Source: Temnopleurus reevesii
Taxonomy: Eukaryota; Echinodermata; Echinoidea; Temnopleuroida; Temnopleuridae
Assembly (NCBI GenBank): GCA_036244855.1
Contig: BQKZ01000569.1
Location: 65,196-129,195 of the forward strand
Direction of reading: 5' to 3'
DNA length: 64,000 bases
In this document: positions 37,006 to 50,200 of the stretch, one piece after another
Position numbering within the stretch: the first letter of the stretch is position 1
Layout of the letters: every line of letters starts with the position of its first letter
Notes under the pieces: model-generated
Database searches by the model: none
The model's input: the letters and a program-made list of their open reading frames with translations, nothing else
Told to the model about the DNA's origin: nothing
Position numbers and translations under genes: made by a program

Positions 37006-40000
37006 GATTCAATTGAGGTGGTCAATATACTTGCATCTGATATACAGTGTACAACATGAAGGAGGAATTATTATTGCTCTTTTGTGATTTAGTATTGGGG
37101 TTTTTTGGTTGCTCTTTTTTTTTTTTTTACTTTTGATGCCTCTCATGATTTTCCCCAATGGATCCACATGTTAGGCCAACATTGGTCAACATAAATGAGC
37201 TAGATATTTGAAAGTGTATATGTTTACTCCTTTTTACTCACAGGGTAACAATTGACAAGAATTTGATGAATGATTAATAGGATCAACATGCTGTGATCAT
37301 GATATTAAAATGGCCATGCGATATCCTGTCCTACTTCTACAGTATATACTTTAACACCTGCGTACAGATCTTTTGGTTATACAGCAGAGTAATTTTGTAA
37401 AAGATAAAAGAAAGCAACATTTCTCTTTCTGAAAAAGCGCTGCAAAAAATAATAATAATAATGTTAATTTGAAAATCCATGTAACAATTATATGTGCTGC
37501 ATCCCCCTCCAACCTTAAAAAAAAGAAGGGAAAAAGCAGTATCTAACCCTACAGTATGAACATAACCCCTCCCCCATCAACCCCCCATCAATGAGATTAC
37601 ATGTATGTACCTCATAGCAATTTGTCTTTTAGCAACATGTGCACACCAACACATAAAGGCCCAGCTGCCCTGTCATTAAAATGTCACTATACAATAGAAA
37701 GTCTCATGGTCACCCATTCTTACAATAGTTTGGTTCACACAATAGTTCACACAATGGGCTAAAACCCAAACACCCATTCATGTCTTTGTGACTTGAACAT
37801 TCATCACTCTACCAGTCTAGATTCAATCATCTCGATTACATGTAGGTTACAGTGCCCGCTGGAACTGGGTTGCGCTGCCCTAGTTCGGCAGGCACACCTG
37901 TAGATTCCTATCACAAGACTGCTGCCATGTCAGGCTTGCACAATACTCAATCCCTTGCAGAGTTCCCAACATCATTTCTCTAAAAATCACGTTTTTTTTT
38001 ATTACTAGCGTCTTTTTACATGGTTTTCATGCACTTTCCAACAATATTTCCAGCAATAAGAAAACTTGAATAAAATGCATACTATGAATTATTGCTTTAC
38101 AAACATATAAACATTAAAATTGTGTATCACATACATTTGTGTTTTACTATGACTTTCAGAAATGCTACAATAACAATAATAAAACTAATTGCGACATGAC
38201 CTGAAAGGACTATAATCTCCTATTCCAAAGCAGAAATGCACCATTGAAATATTAAAATTGTGTCATATGTGTTCTGAAAAGGCTGAAAAGGCTGAAATTT
38301 TCGGTGGGGTTTTATTTTCCCGAATTTTGTGACTATGAATTCCCATAAATTTTCACTCGTGCTCATGGACACAACAATAACACCCATTATGTCTGAAATT
38401 CAGTGAATTTGCTGAAATATATGACTGAAAAACTATTGGCTTTTACAGTACATGCTGTAGGCCTACATCATAATCATCATCATTGACAAATTAACTATAT
38501 GCTTGTAGGTTATGCAAAACTTGTGTTTTGAACAAGAGAACTAGACTCCATTCAGTTCCAACACAAAGAGGTCTGGGATCTCCACTCCTATATTTACACA
38601 CACGAATGAGGTACAGTGTACAGACCACGTGTGCATTGGACAATTGATTCGGTCACAACAGTTCAAACTCCAACTTACCCTCAAACTATTCCTCAATGTT
38701 TCACTCTAAAAATACTTCCAAAGAATCATTAATTTTGACATGAAGTTATTCCAGATATGACTATGTTCCACTGTATATTTCCAGTACACCTGCATGGACA
38801 GGAAGCGTATTTAGATTGAGGGGTGCAGAACCAAACCCCTCTGGTACTCTCCACCGGTAGTATGGGTGCGTAATTAGCCCCCCTGTCTGCTTTGAATGTG
38901 GTTCTTTACGCACCCCATATTGATCCCCCTGTGGTCTAGTGAGCCTGTTGTTTGGGATGGGTCACTTTGTAAAAAGAGGCAATGCAACAATAGAATGGAA
39001 TTCAGAGCTCTTAGTCTCGAAACGCAGACCCTTCGATGGCAGAGCTGGCAGAGAAAACTTAACATGAATTAGAACCATATAGGCCTAAGTGAAGATGAAA
39101 AGGGTAACAAGGCAACATGATGAGATACCAATCATTCTAGAATAAGCACGAGTCAAAATTAAAATGTGAGTAATGATACAGCTGAAGAAAAGTTCAACAA
39201 TACTATAAACTACAATATCATATTCTCACTGTCTCAGCAATTCCCTTCTTATGAAAAACTTGAATTCATATGAAAATACACCTCACACATATTTTACAGC
39301 AGTTGGCACCTCTGTACATATAAGGAGTAAAGAATTTAGTATACAGGCATCCCAACCTATCCAATTCTTGGGAAGTTACTAGGGACATTTTCAGCAGTAT
39401 TCTTCATTAACGCTTCTAAGACGGAAAATGTGTGGTGATTCTATGAATTTTACGACAGAAGAACACAACAGGCAGGTACGTATATTGCACGCTTTCTCAT
39501 AATTCAATATATCAAACCCCTTGCCCGAGGCTTGCCCAACCTAGCCAATAGTTATGTTGCAAATTGATTGTAAGTATTGTAGTTCAATCAGTAACAATTG
39601 AACTACAGTGTTAATTGCTATTTCAAACAAGGCTGGCACAAGTTTTATGTCAACAAGAACAATCTTATTGTGTAGAGCATGCATAAAATTGGCAAATATT
39701 AGTTATTTTCCTATTTCAATTTATTAGCAATTGAGCCTATTCTAAAGATGCCACTCCCATTTCAAAAGAAAAAAAGAAGAAAATAATAATTTCACTCTCT
39801 ATAGGTCACTGGGTCTTTGTCTCCTCTGTATATATTCTGAAGCTAACCACAGATCTATCTACAAAGCCTTTGACAAGCTTGTGCTCCGAGCATAGTTAAA
39901 AATGAAACTAAACATTCCAGATGAACTACGGACTGAGCATTGGCTGTTTGCTCATTTATGTAGATGCTGAAGTCACATTGATAAACTTGCAAAATACACA

Positions 40001-42831
40001 GATAGATGTAGCGCATTATTTGGGGGAATGATCTGGTGTCGGTTTTGTTGTTGTCTCATGACAGTGTGGCTGCAGTACATATATATCAACAGAGTACATG
40101 TACATGTACAACTCCCAAAGATAGATGAGTAACCAACATAATAAAATAGATAGGAAAGTATTTCTTTTTAAATGGGTACATATGTTGATAGACCTATACC
40201 ATTAAAATGGACTTGGACATTTGAGTATCTTTTTTTCATCTGTCTACTGTTATGCAATATTAGTTGATATGGGCCATGTGTTTGGTATTTTTGTTGACTA
40301 TTGAGTATTATTTCTTACCTAATTTAAGAATGATTCCAAAATTCTCACATAAAATTGCAATTTATGATTCATGCAATTAAAATAGCATTTCATGCCTCCT
40401 GCAAACCAAGGTAGCAGAGGAATAAGAATTGAGTTTTGTTTTCTTTTTTTTTTTAGTCAGAAGAGTTGTATCATCAATGTAGCGTAGCCTGGCCGGAAGT
40501 CCTATAAAAGATTGGTTTACTACTACTCTAAGGGTCAAATATAGAGCAACCTAAAGTCCCAAACCACAAACTAAAATAGACTGACCAAATTGACCACATA
40601 CCTAGTCTATTAATTCAGACTATTTGCATTTTAATCATATTTTTTTGCATTTCCCTTCATCAAGTGTGAAAATTATGCATCATGGCCTTTACATAATGTT
40701 ATTATTAATATTCTAAACTGCTTTTCAAATCAATATCTTTACTTACATTATTTCTAATAAAATGATAATTAAACACACTGCCATCATGACTATCACTGTC
40801 AGATACTTCACATCAACTAATGAAATACAAGAAATGTCATTTCACAATAAAAAAATGACAGATTATATCAACACATGCACTCAGATTACTTCGATTTGCA
40901 TAAATCATTGGAGATTCACTAATCGTTTTCATCAGAAAGATAATCATTGTTATTATAATTTATGCTTCACAATGAAGAGCAATGACCCGACAGTTAGAAT
41001 AGTGTCGAACAGGGGTCATTAGGTCAATCACAGAGAAATACAGATCGATATCGCTTAATGGATTGGCAGACAGCTAGAAATATGAATCAATATTTTGACG
41101 AGCAGATTGCAGATGTGGGGATGACTCATACGTTTGGGGAATTACTGGAGGATTAAATTGTGATTTTCTCTTAAAAAAACATTCTCGACCTGTTGAAAAG
41201 TCATTCAGACTTCCATTCTATAGTACTGCATCCCATTGGAATATCGAGGTAAGAAGCTCTAAGGACAAATTTGGTATTCTGTCTATGTTTAATTCGCGCA
41301 TCTTGAAAAGATTCTCAATAAAATGCACATAGTAGAATTGCGGCTGAATTGAATACAATACCACTGAAAGATCATAGATATAACATTTAAGAAAGATTAC
41401 ACAACTAAAAGATGTAGGAGATGCATACCAATTGCTAACCAAAAATAAACAACTTAAGGAACAACTAAGAACAAGGTTATATCGGACGAGATGAAAGGTA
41501 AATTTTTTTACCAATTTTTTTTTTTAGATGTACTCATAAATTCAATAAGAATTATCAAGAAGTGAAACAGTGTCTCTTTTAAATTTCATGAAGGTAAAAA
41601 TTTCCCCATTTTCTTGAACCCAACTAAATACTTCAAAGCTTCCGTAGCTTTTATAAAGTTCAAACATTCAAGAAATATGAAAAACTATATTCCCCAAACC
41701 AGATCATCAAAATGAATAATTACTTCCATTACTACCGTCAAAGAACCATTGAAAATGGAGTGTTATGAAACTAAAGTGTAACAATGATTTCGATAACTCC
41801 TCTCAAATTCCACACAGGCTGAATTGTCTTTTCAGATTTAGGAGCGTGGGCGGAACTAGATTTTGCTCGTTTTCTCTTTTTGAAACTTTTCTTTGCTAAT
41901 GGAACTATTTTAAGACATGAGGTATAGGCGTTCTTGATAGCAGCTAGTATAGAGTTTTGAAGTCCCCTTAATGAGGGTTATTTGATAATTAGGTTTCAAA
42001 AAAACATTAATCTTGTCAAATATAAACTATCATATATATAAATGTTTTTCAGAACAATTTGTGGGCGAATTGTACTATTATTAACATATTTTGAAAGTGT
42101 AAGAATAAATGACTACTCTATTTGTGTGGATGAATATCTTTTCTACTGTTTAGCTGTTGTTTTCAATATCAAAGAAAAATAGGCCTACATGCTCATTAGT
42201 CTTTGTTGTCATTCCGTCCTGAAATAAACAATATTAGAATCCATGGAAAAAGTTTAGAATACAATATCTCTAGAAATGAAGAAAATTGACTTATGTGGGC
42301 AGACTAATTATCACATCAATATGGCTGTGGATGCATCTATATGTACCGTGTAGGTGGATCAAAAGGCATATTGTGGTGCCCCCTATAGGCGTGGTGCATA
42401 CAGGAACACACCCCTTTAACTCTTCCTGTTGTGTGCCCCCCCCCCCCCCCCGCAAGTGCCATTTATCACTTGTCGAGCCATTGGTTGAGTTGATGACCCT
42501 GTGATCACCTCCTTGAATTAAGCCCCTCCACCCCAAAATATTGTTTGGAAGCCCCCAACTGACCAACTGTATAAAGCGGCCTGACCTTTATAACTTGTTT
42601 ATTTATTATCTTTTTTTTATCACTGAAATAGAAAAATCATAGTACATTTTTTTTTCTCAAAATCAAAGAATGTGGAATACGTACAACCTGAAAAAGCCTT
42701 GTTAAATGATCGTTGGCTTTCCACTCACTCTAGAAAGTCTTTTTTTCTAACTGAATTGAAAGTCAATTTCGAAAGTAGCATTAGAGGGTATCAAAACAAT
42801 TTTTTTTGTTGGGGGAGGTGGGGGGGGGGGG
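37006..42831. other. Non-coding, AT-rich with one dispersed repeat
   Basis: No gene recognised in 5.8 kb. Bases 39150-39320 resemble 50010-50125 and end in the GTTGGCAYCTCTG word seen elsewhere. TACATGTA-type palindromes occur, as at 40093-40112. Confidence 0.5.
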
Positions 42832-43559
42832 NNNNNNNNNNNNNNNNNNNNNNNNNNNNNNNNNNNNNNNNNNNNNNNNNNNNNNNNNNNNNNNNNNNNN
42901 NNNNNNNNNNNNNNNNNNNNNNNNNNNNNNNNNNNNNNNNNNNNNNNNNNNNNNNNNNNNNNNNNNNNNNNNNNNNNNNNNNNNNNNNNNNNNNNNNNNN
43001 NNNNNNNNNNNNNNNNNNNNNNNNNNNNNNNNNNNNNNNNNNNNNNNNNNNNNNNNNNNNNNNNNNNNNNNNNNNNNNNNNNNNNNNNNNNNNNNNNNNN
43101 NNNNNNNNNNNNNNNNNNNNNNNNNNNNNNNNNNNNNNNNNNNNNNNNNNNNNNNNNNNNNNNNNNNNNNNNNNNNNNNNNNNNNNNNNNNNNNNNNNNN
43201 NNNNNNNNNNNNNNNNNNNNNNNNNNNNNNNNNNNNNNNNNNNNNNNNNNNNNNNNNNNNNNNNNNNNNNNNNNNNNNNNNNNNNNNNNNNNNNNNNNNN
43301 NNNNNNNNNNNNNNNNNNNNNNNNNNNNNNNNNNNNNNNNNNNNNNNNNNNNNNNNNNNNNNNNNNNNNNNNNNNNNNNNNNNNNNNNNNNNNNNNNNNN
43401 NNNNNNNNNNNNNNNNNNNNNNNNNNNNNNNNNNNNNNNNNNNNNNNNNNNNNNNNNNNNNNNNNNNNNNNNNNNNNNNNNNNNNNNNNNNNNNNNNNNN
43501 NNNNNNNNNNNNNNNNNNNNNNNNNNNNNNNNNNNNNNNNNNNNNNNNNNNNNNNNNNN
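42832..43559. other. Assembly gap of 728 N
   Basis: The gap follows a poly-G run. The long frames spanning it are artefacts. It could hide upstream KDM6A exons. Confidence 0.99.
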
Positions 43560-44689
43560 TTAAAAGAATTGAGAGAGAATGGAATAAATATTCCTGTTTT
43601 GCATTGAGATAGCGTCACCGTTTTCCAAGTACCTTTGCTCGTGACATAATTATGGTAATGACAAGCCTGAAAATATATATATAAATAGCAGACGGGAAGA
43701 AAGATATCAGCTAAACTTATCAACTTAAAGAAAACCCTAGGCCGAAACGATCCATACCCCTATCAAATATATACAAAAATGCCATAATTGGTTTTTACTA
43801 AGAAGCAAATAGAAATTGAGGATTTATTGGAAAGGATATCCTCAATACTATTCACATCATAATAAGAAAGATATATATATTTAATTCTCATCGGGCATTA
43901 GAGAGGAGCTTACCCTTTAAAGCTTTTGGTACCAAGAATTTATTGAAATATTATAAGAAATTCAAGATAATATGGGAAAATATATAAATAAGCAACAAAC
44001 AGAACAACAAAATAAACCAAACGAAAGAATAACGTCGAGGTGACTAAAACTGCACATAAAATGTGGGACTGTATAGATAGGGTCAATGCACTCTCAGCCC
44101 AACAGGTAGAGTTGTGTTGTTCATGATTTATTATATTTGGGGGTCGGTATACATATTTGTCAATTCCCCATTTGAAAACAATATTTGTAGTAAACAATTT
44201 CAATACCGCTAATCTTGTATTAATATTTTGCCAATTATCAGACAAATAAACTCTAGCCACCACACACTATCATACTCATTCAAGAATGTATTCATTTTTT
44301 GTGGGGGATGTAGGGAAGCATAATGTGTAGTGTGGTTTGTTATTTGGTTGTATGTCCGAGGTTATTGCACTCTTGGAAAATCTTACAAATTAGACTGTTT
44401 TCCTATAATTATTTTTTTGCTTCATATCTACACAATAATAGGAAAAAATCATACTTTTTGCATGGTAAAGTACTGTGGTTAAAGGTCAAAGGTCAGCATA
44501 GAGTGGCTGTAATTTATTCAGTGCAAACCACAGATGGATGTGGTGGCACATCAATCATTCTACACAGGACTAGTCTACGCAAACAGACTTCTGAAGTTTT
44601 GTGCAAGATCGCTGTAATGTCCGTCCTTCACATTGACACCAGAAAAAATTGTTTGGTTGACTTGAATGCCTTTTTTATGAATGAAGCAA
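43560..44689. other. Non-coding, nothing recognised
   Basis: AT-rich sequence after the gap, with no supported feature. Confidence 0.5.
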
Positions 44690-44752
44690 TGATTTTGATT
44701 GGCACGTTCAAATCAACGCAACTTGCGATCAAGTGCAACTTTTGAAAAACAA
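44690..44752. mobile_element. Fragment of the TTGATCGCAACTTGC MITE family
   Basis: The reverse complement matches 55943-56008 closely: CAAAAGTTGCAMTTGATCGC and AACGTGCCAATCAAAATCAT. It looks like one arm of the element that is complete at 55930-56109. Confidence 0.7.
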
Positions 44753-44761
44753 GTGACATCA

Positions 44762-44920
44762 GGGGGGTGTTTCAGCAAGATTTGTCGCAGAGACAATTAG
44801 TCAGCGCTGACAAATTCCTTGATTGTGATTGGATGAAAAACACTATCGCTGACAGTTGCTATGGGAACTGTCGGAAAATGACTACTTGTCACTGCGAAAA
44901 ATCTTGATGAAACACCTCCC
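44762..44920. mobile_element. CAG-flanked MITE, copy 1 (GTGTTTCATCAAGATTTGTC family)
   Basis: The inverted ends are GGTGTTTCAGCAAGATTTGT and, on the other strand, GGTGTTTCATCAAGATTTTT. CAG flanks both sides. A second copy at 63679-63838 is about 85-90% similar by eye. Confidence 0.85.
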
Positions 44921-46079
44921 AGGTTGTATTTCACATTTTTACCTATATAATTTGGATTTAATTTTTCAGTTTGAGTCAAAAGTTAAAAAAAAATAAGAAT
45001 GTACAATGATGGAATGGACCAGTTTACTATAAAGGATTCTAATGTATGCAAGTTTCATGCCAACTGTAGTTGAATGGTATCCCTGAAACCAGTTAGTAAG
45101 AATACAATACTTGAAAATCCAGTTTGCATGTTGTCGGCCAAGTCTCGGGGAAAGCTTTTCGGTCATCAAGAATAATGTTTATGTATAAAGTATGCATCAT
45201 TTGCATTATCAAATCCACCTATATTCTTCTGTAATGTTTGGCATTTCTGAAAGATGAGTGAGCTATTAAACAGCGCACTATCAAAATAATGCATACTGAA
45301 ATGCATGAGAAAAAGAACAAAGGAAATGGGGTGTTCATCCTAGGAAAAAAAAACAGCAGGGGAAAGACAAACTACATACTTGATTGATAAATTATTGAAG
45401 CAATAATTAGATAAATTGACAAAGGTCAGGCTACAAGGTTTTCGAGGAGGCTAAACATTGCTCATAATAACCTTCACTGTAAACCCAAACATAACGTACG
45501 TGACTGCTCGACTTGTGAACATGGCCGTCAAACAAGCAAGTGCAACAGGCTGAGAGCAGTCTACTTTTCAGACTTGATCAAAGTACTGTGTAGCAGACAA
45601 TTTCCGTGGGATTTAATTTTTAAGCTTTTCACAGAAAAATTTCTGACTGCGTATTTTAGACCCGCGAAAATAATCCTACAGTGCCTTTTTAAGTGGTACG
45701 ATAACACTTTCAATGTTTCAATCACGTACTGTAAGTGTTTCTAATCATAATCTCCAGATTATAATGTGATTATACGGCCATTCTTTAGAATTGTTCCGGC
45801 ATTCAAAAGCATTCTTTACACTGATTTGACTCTTCACAATGTTGATTTATTCCAAAAACTTCGAAAAATAATTCCTCACCAAAATTAGTATTAATTGAAA
45901 AAATAATAAAAGTAACTGATTAACATTTATGAATTAGGAAAATAAAACAAGCTTTACAACTGCAGTGTTTTTACCAAATTTATGCTATCCTTCTCCGACT
46001 TGAAGCGTATAAAGCTGACATTAATGTATGCATAGATCGTGATGATCAAAATCGGTCCAACATCACGTAACGATCACCA
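44921..46079. other. Non-coding, nothing recognised
   Basis: AT-rich sequence without supported genes or repeats. Confidence 0.5.
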
Positions 46080-46762
46080 TTAAAGGGGAACTTAAAGGGG
46101 AACGACACTGAATATTAATTTTTTTTTATTAATCTTGTTAATATGCATCCACATTCACCACCTTTTTCATCTCGTTCTATTTCATAAAGGTGAAAAATCA
46201 AGAAATGTTATGGTTGTTTGGAACGCCCCTCAAAAACGGACCATGGGGATCCGTTGGTTCGGACTTCGATCTGTCAATCATCATGACGTCATATACAGAC
46301 ATTGCTGAGCAAGAACCAACGTTTGCGAGTGTCATTCTATGCATTTATGATGTTGTTTGGCGCCAATTATACCCGCGATTCGAGCATTTTTGTTTACATG
46401 CGAAACGTGGTAGATTCTTCAGAAGTTGAGGAAAACAGTTATTAATGTCCTGACTCGGATTTCGTGGAGGATATTGAACAAGAAGGAGAAATATTAGGGG
46501 CAAAATCCTTCATGTTTAAGTCCGTGGTTTTGATGCAAGACTGGATATGACGTCACAGACCCTGCTTGTCAATAGATGTGCCGTAGAGGGGGTATTTCTG
46601 GGAGGCGGGGCATAGCTCTCTGACCCAGATGAAAATGTTGATGGAAAATAATTTTTTTTTTAAATGTTAAATATATTTTGTTCCGGAAAATGGAATTATT
46701 ATGTAAAGATATGTAATTTTCAATATATAATGATACAGAATGTCATGAAAGTTCCCCTTTAA
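46080..46762. mobile_element. TTAA-flanked element with AGGGGAAC ends
   Basis: Left end TTAAAGGGGAACTT, immediately repeated once (46080-46103). Right end, inverted, TTAAAGGGGAACTT. The body is 683 bases with an 79-residue open frame (46190-46429) that I do not recognise. The ends fit a Kolobok-type non-autonomous transposon. The body carries two TGACGTCA sites (46284-46291, 46548-46555). Confidence 0.75.
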
Positions 46763-46939
46763 CATTTTTTATCATTCATACCACGGACCTACAACTCTAT
46801 GGTTCATACAAAGCAGCCTTGATAAATTTGCACTAACATCATATGCTTATGTCAGGGATAGGAGACAAAGGAATCACAGCAACCAGCAACCATTTACGCC
46901 CATACAACAAGAGCGCAGTCTCAAACAACCCTATATCAG

Positions 46940-47280
46940 TTAAAGTCGGTCCGTCATGATCGATATGACTTCCGGTTGCGAGCGAGCACCTTGCCAAGCT
47001 CAGAAACTCGGAACACTTCGCACGACTTTTCAATCCTTGTTGTCGTGGCTTGTAACTTTGATTCGTCCCCTCTTTGGCTTCAATTTTGTTTTTCTTAAAT
47101 GTGTGGAACGCATACGTTTGCGACTGCCGAGCAGTGAGCTAGCGAAATAAAGCTTGCCTACTTCCTATTCAAAGTAAATATTCATGTGATTTTCTGTTCG
47201 GCAATCCTCGCAATCAAAATGGCTGCGGACAGTTTGGCTCACAACCGGAAGTCATGTCGATCATGACGGACCGACTTTAA
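46940..47280. mobile_element. TTAA-flanked MITE with about 40-base inverted ends
   Basis: The left arm (46940-46979) and the inverted right arm (47241-47280) read TTAAAGTCGGTCCGTCATGA and continue TCGAYATGACTTCCGGTTG, with one or two mismatches. The element is 341 bases. TTAA at both ends marks the target site. It is a different family from the one just upstream. Confidence 0.88.
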
Positions 47281-50200
47281 TGAATTGATAGAAATTAGAG
47301 ATCACATGCGTACATGTAGCCTTCAAAAGAAACACTGTGAAGGGTGCGAACCGTTTCAGAATCTGAGCTGTACAAACCTATTGGTGAAAAAGGTGCAAAA
47401 CGCAACCCCCTTCTGGAAAAAACAGCAATGGCCCTGATATCGCTTTCAAATGAAATAGTTATGGAAGCCAATTCCTTGTCTGATCATGACAAAATATTGT
47501 TATAATGTATGATTGCTTTTTTACTGAAATGAATCAATTCTAATCCAATTGAATAAAAGTCATATTGTATCCTATTTCTTTTTCTTTTGACACAAATTCA
47601 TGTGATTTTGTATCGTGCAATAACTTGTTACTCAAAAAAAATATATAAATATATTTGTAATTTTATAACACACATTGTTTAAAGGGAAATTCTTGAGTAG
47701 CATTCAATAATAAAACTACCTGATAAATTCCACAACATCCTGAAAAAAGAGGAGTGTACGATGTAAGGATTGAGAAAATTGGTAAAACTCTTCATAAGAA
47801 ATGGAGAATAAAGTTCCTTCTGTCATTTAATCCATGGTTAGGAACAAAAGGGGCATTAATTACAAGAATCTAATACAGAATTACATACTCCATGCTCCTA
47901 CCACTAACACCCTAAACGTGAATATTCATGACCACACACTTCGAAGCGTTGCTACGTCCTGGGAGTCAAGTCGAGTTGAGCTCCCCTCTCGACCAACGTG
48001 CATGCATAAGAAGTATGCTCGCCCAGAGAAGCAATTCATCGCATCAAAGGTTCATGATGCGCCCGGCCGGCTAAAATTACGCTCCAACGTCATCCCCGTC
48101 ATACGGGAGAGGAGTAATAAGACAAGCGCACCAGGGAAAAATTCATCTCGACAGATAGAAGAATAGGAGAGCTTGAGAGCAAGCGAGAGGAGAATGTCAC
48201 AGTTGCTATGGCGACAGAACGCTTGGGCTTGATTATTGACGCACTGGATAGTAAATGAGGCCCCTTTCAATGTCATGAACAAATAGAAAAAAATGTAATT
48301 TCACAATGAGTTTTTTTTTCTTTTCCTTCTGCTTTTCCTTGATAAATAAATTACATTAATGGCAAGGCAGTTGCTCGCTAGATGAACCCTCATTTTCTGG
48401 TGCATGCTCTCTCTCTCTTCTCTTATTACCGTACAACTTTCTTTTGAGGGTCTTCTTCATGGCCTTTCTGATCAAACTACATGTTTTCTCTCCTTTCATT
48501 AAATTTTCAGGATTTTTTCACTTCATTTTCTTGATTAGAACAAATCGAACCGAGAAACGTTCTCGCTATACATGTACAACTAGCATATCATTGCTTTCAA
48601 ATGCATTCAGTCTCATTTCGTTTCTATTTACAGTTGAACCTTGTTGTAAGGTGGTCCTAAGGACCAGTAAGATTTCTCATGTTCTTGTACAGACTGAAAC
48701 CTTGATTATACCAGGGTTAAAATATAAACAAAGAGTTGGCGATCTGAAAATCACCTTGTAACCAGAGCTTCTAATATCAGTGTTGTAGCGATAAACTAAT
48801 TTGATTTCATTTAATTTATATCTCTTCCTTTGAATGTCTTGTCTGTCTCTCTCTCTCCTTCAATCTCCCTCCCACCACCTCTTTCCCCTACATGTAATGT
48901 CTCTCTTATTTCTCTCTTATTACTCTCCTCTTTCTCTCTCCTTCCATCCATCCAATGTCTATTCATCCATCCCTTCCTCCGTCACCCTTCAATCCCTGTG
49001 CTCCCTTTCCCTCCAATCCTTTTTTTTTTTCTTCTCCTTTACACCATAGTAAACCTCTCTATTCAATTTATGTAACTCCTTACCAAAAAAAAAAAAAAAT
49101 TATGGAAAAGTCTTGCAGCAGGCTGAAGGACAACATTGCTAATCAAATTTTTATTTCAATGCAAAATGACAACCAGCTAACTCCAAAGAAAATCTTTTGT
49201 TCAGGAGAATAATTTTTCTTTACAATATTGGACTGTATACCTGCATGGCTCTCTTCATCCTAGAAAATGAGGATGGGTCACTACAAGATATCAAGAAGGA
49301 AAAGAAATGCATATATCTATAAAAAAAAATAAACAGTATAAGTGCCTTGATTTTGTAACAAAGCATTTGTCCGATACCCTGAAAAAATTTAGCTGGAAAA
49401 ACTACACACTTATCCATATTCATAAGGGATATCAAATTGGCAACAATGCACATCAACCCACGCATATAGAAAACAGAGAAAAGGGTAGTGGGATTGTGGA
49501 TAAGCCTAGCGCAAGACGAAGAGACAAATCTTGACATTTTCTTACAAATTAATAAAAAATATTTACAACACGAGAATAATCTATCGTTCATCGGCCATCA
49601 CTTGATACACCCACGTGTTGATAATCCCCAAGAAAGGTGACTAGGAATCCCATTTATCTTTTGAATTTTTTAAAAAAGGTGCGACACTGATTCCAAAAGT
49701 CGGCGTACTGTTTTCCCCCAAGTGCTGAATAAAGTTTTCAAACATTTCTAGGTTGTGAGATATAGAGCGTGAACAAAGCCCTCTATATTGAAGAAGAAGA
49801 AATTGAATTCAAACATGTTGACATAGCAACCAAAAAGGTGAAAAGGTGACCCAAAAAGGTGAATTTATTATTCAAAAATTGCGTAATGTGAATATTTTTA
49901 CAGTAGGTCACAAAGTATTTACTGAAAAGGCTAAAGTGGCACCTCTCCAAAAACTAATAGCTTTAAGACCCAGTACATCAAGAAGTGTTCCCAAATATGC
50001 ATGATGAAAAGAATTAAAATGTGATTCATCAAACAGCTGAAGCAAATTATGGGTATAATAGTACCCATACCTCCTTTCATTTCAATGTATTAATTTTATT
50101 CCAGAGCAGTTGGCATCTCTGAATCAAGGACCAATATTACAGGATTGCATTGTAACCATCACGTGCAATCGAAGATTCATTTTTTATTGTGATCAACCAT

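Noticed and set aside
38228..38262. Possible upstream KDM6A exon ending IFQW on the minus strand, with AG before and GT after
   Set aside because: Only the last three residues resemble the expected YNAFQW end; the rest does not match, so it is likely chance.
42672..43723. Long frames of about 310 codons on both strands
   Set aside because: They run through 728 N and have no real coding evidence.
46190..46429. 79-residue frame inside the TTAA element
   Set aside because: No recognisable transposase motif; probably chance in a non-autonomous element.
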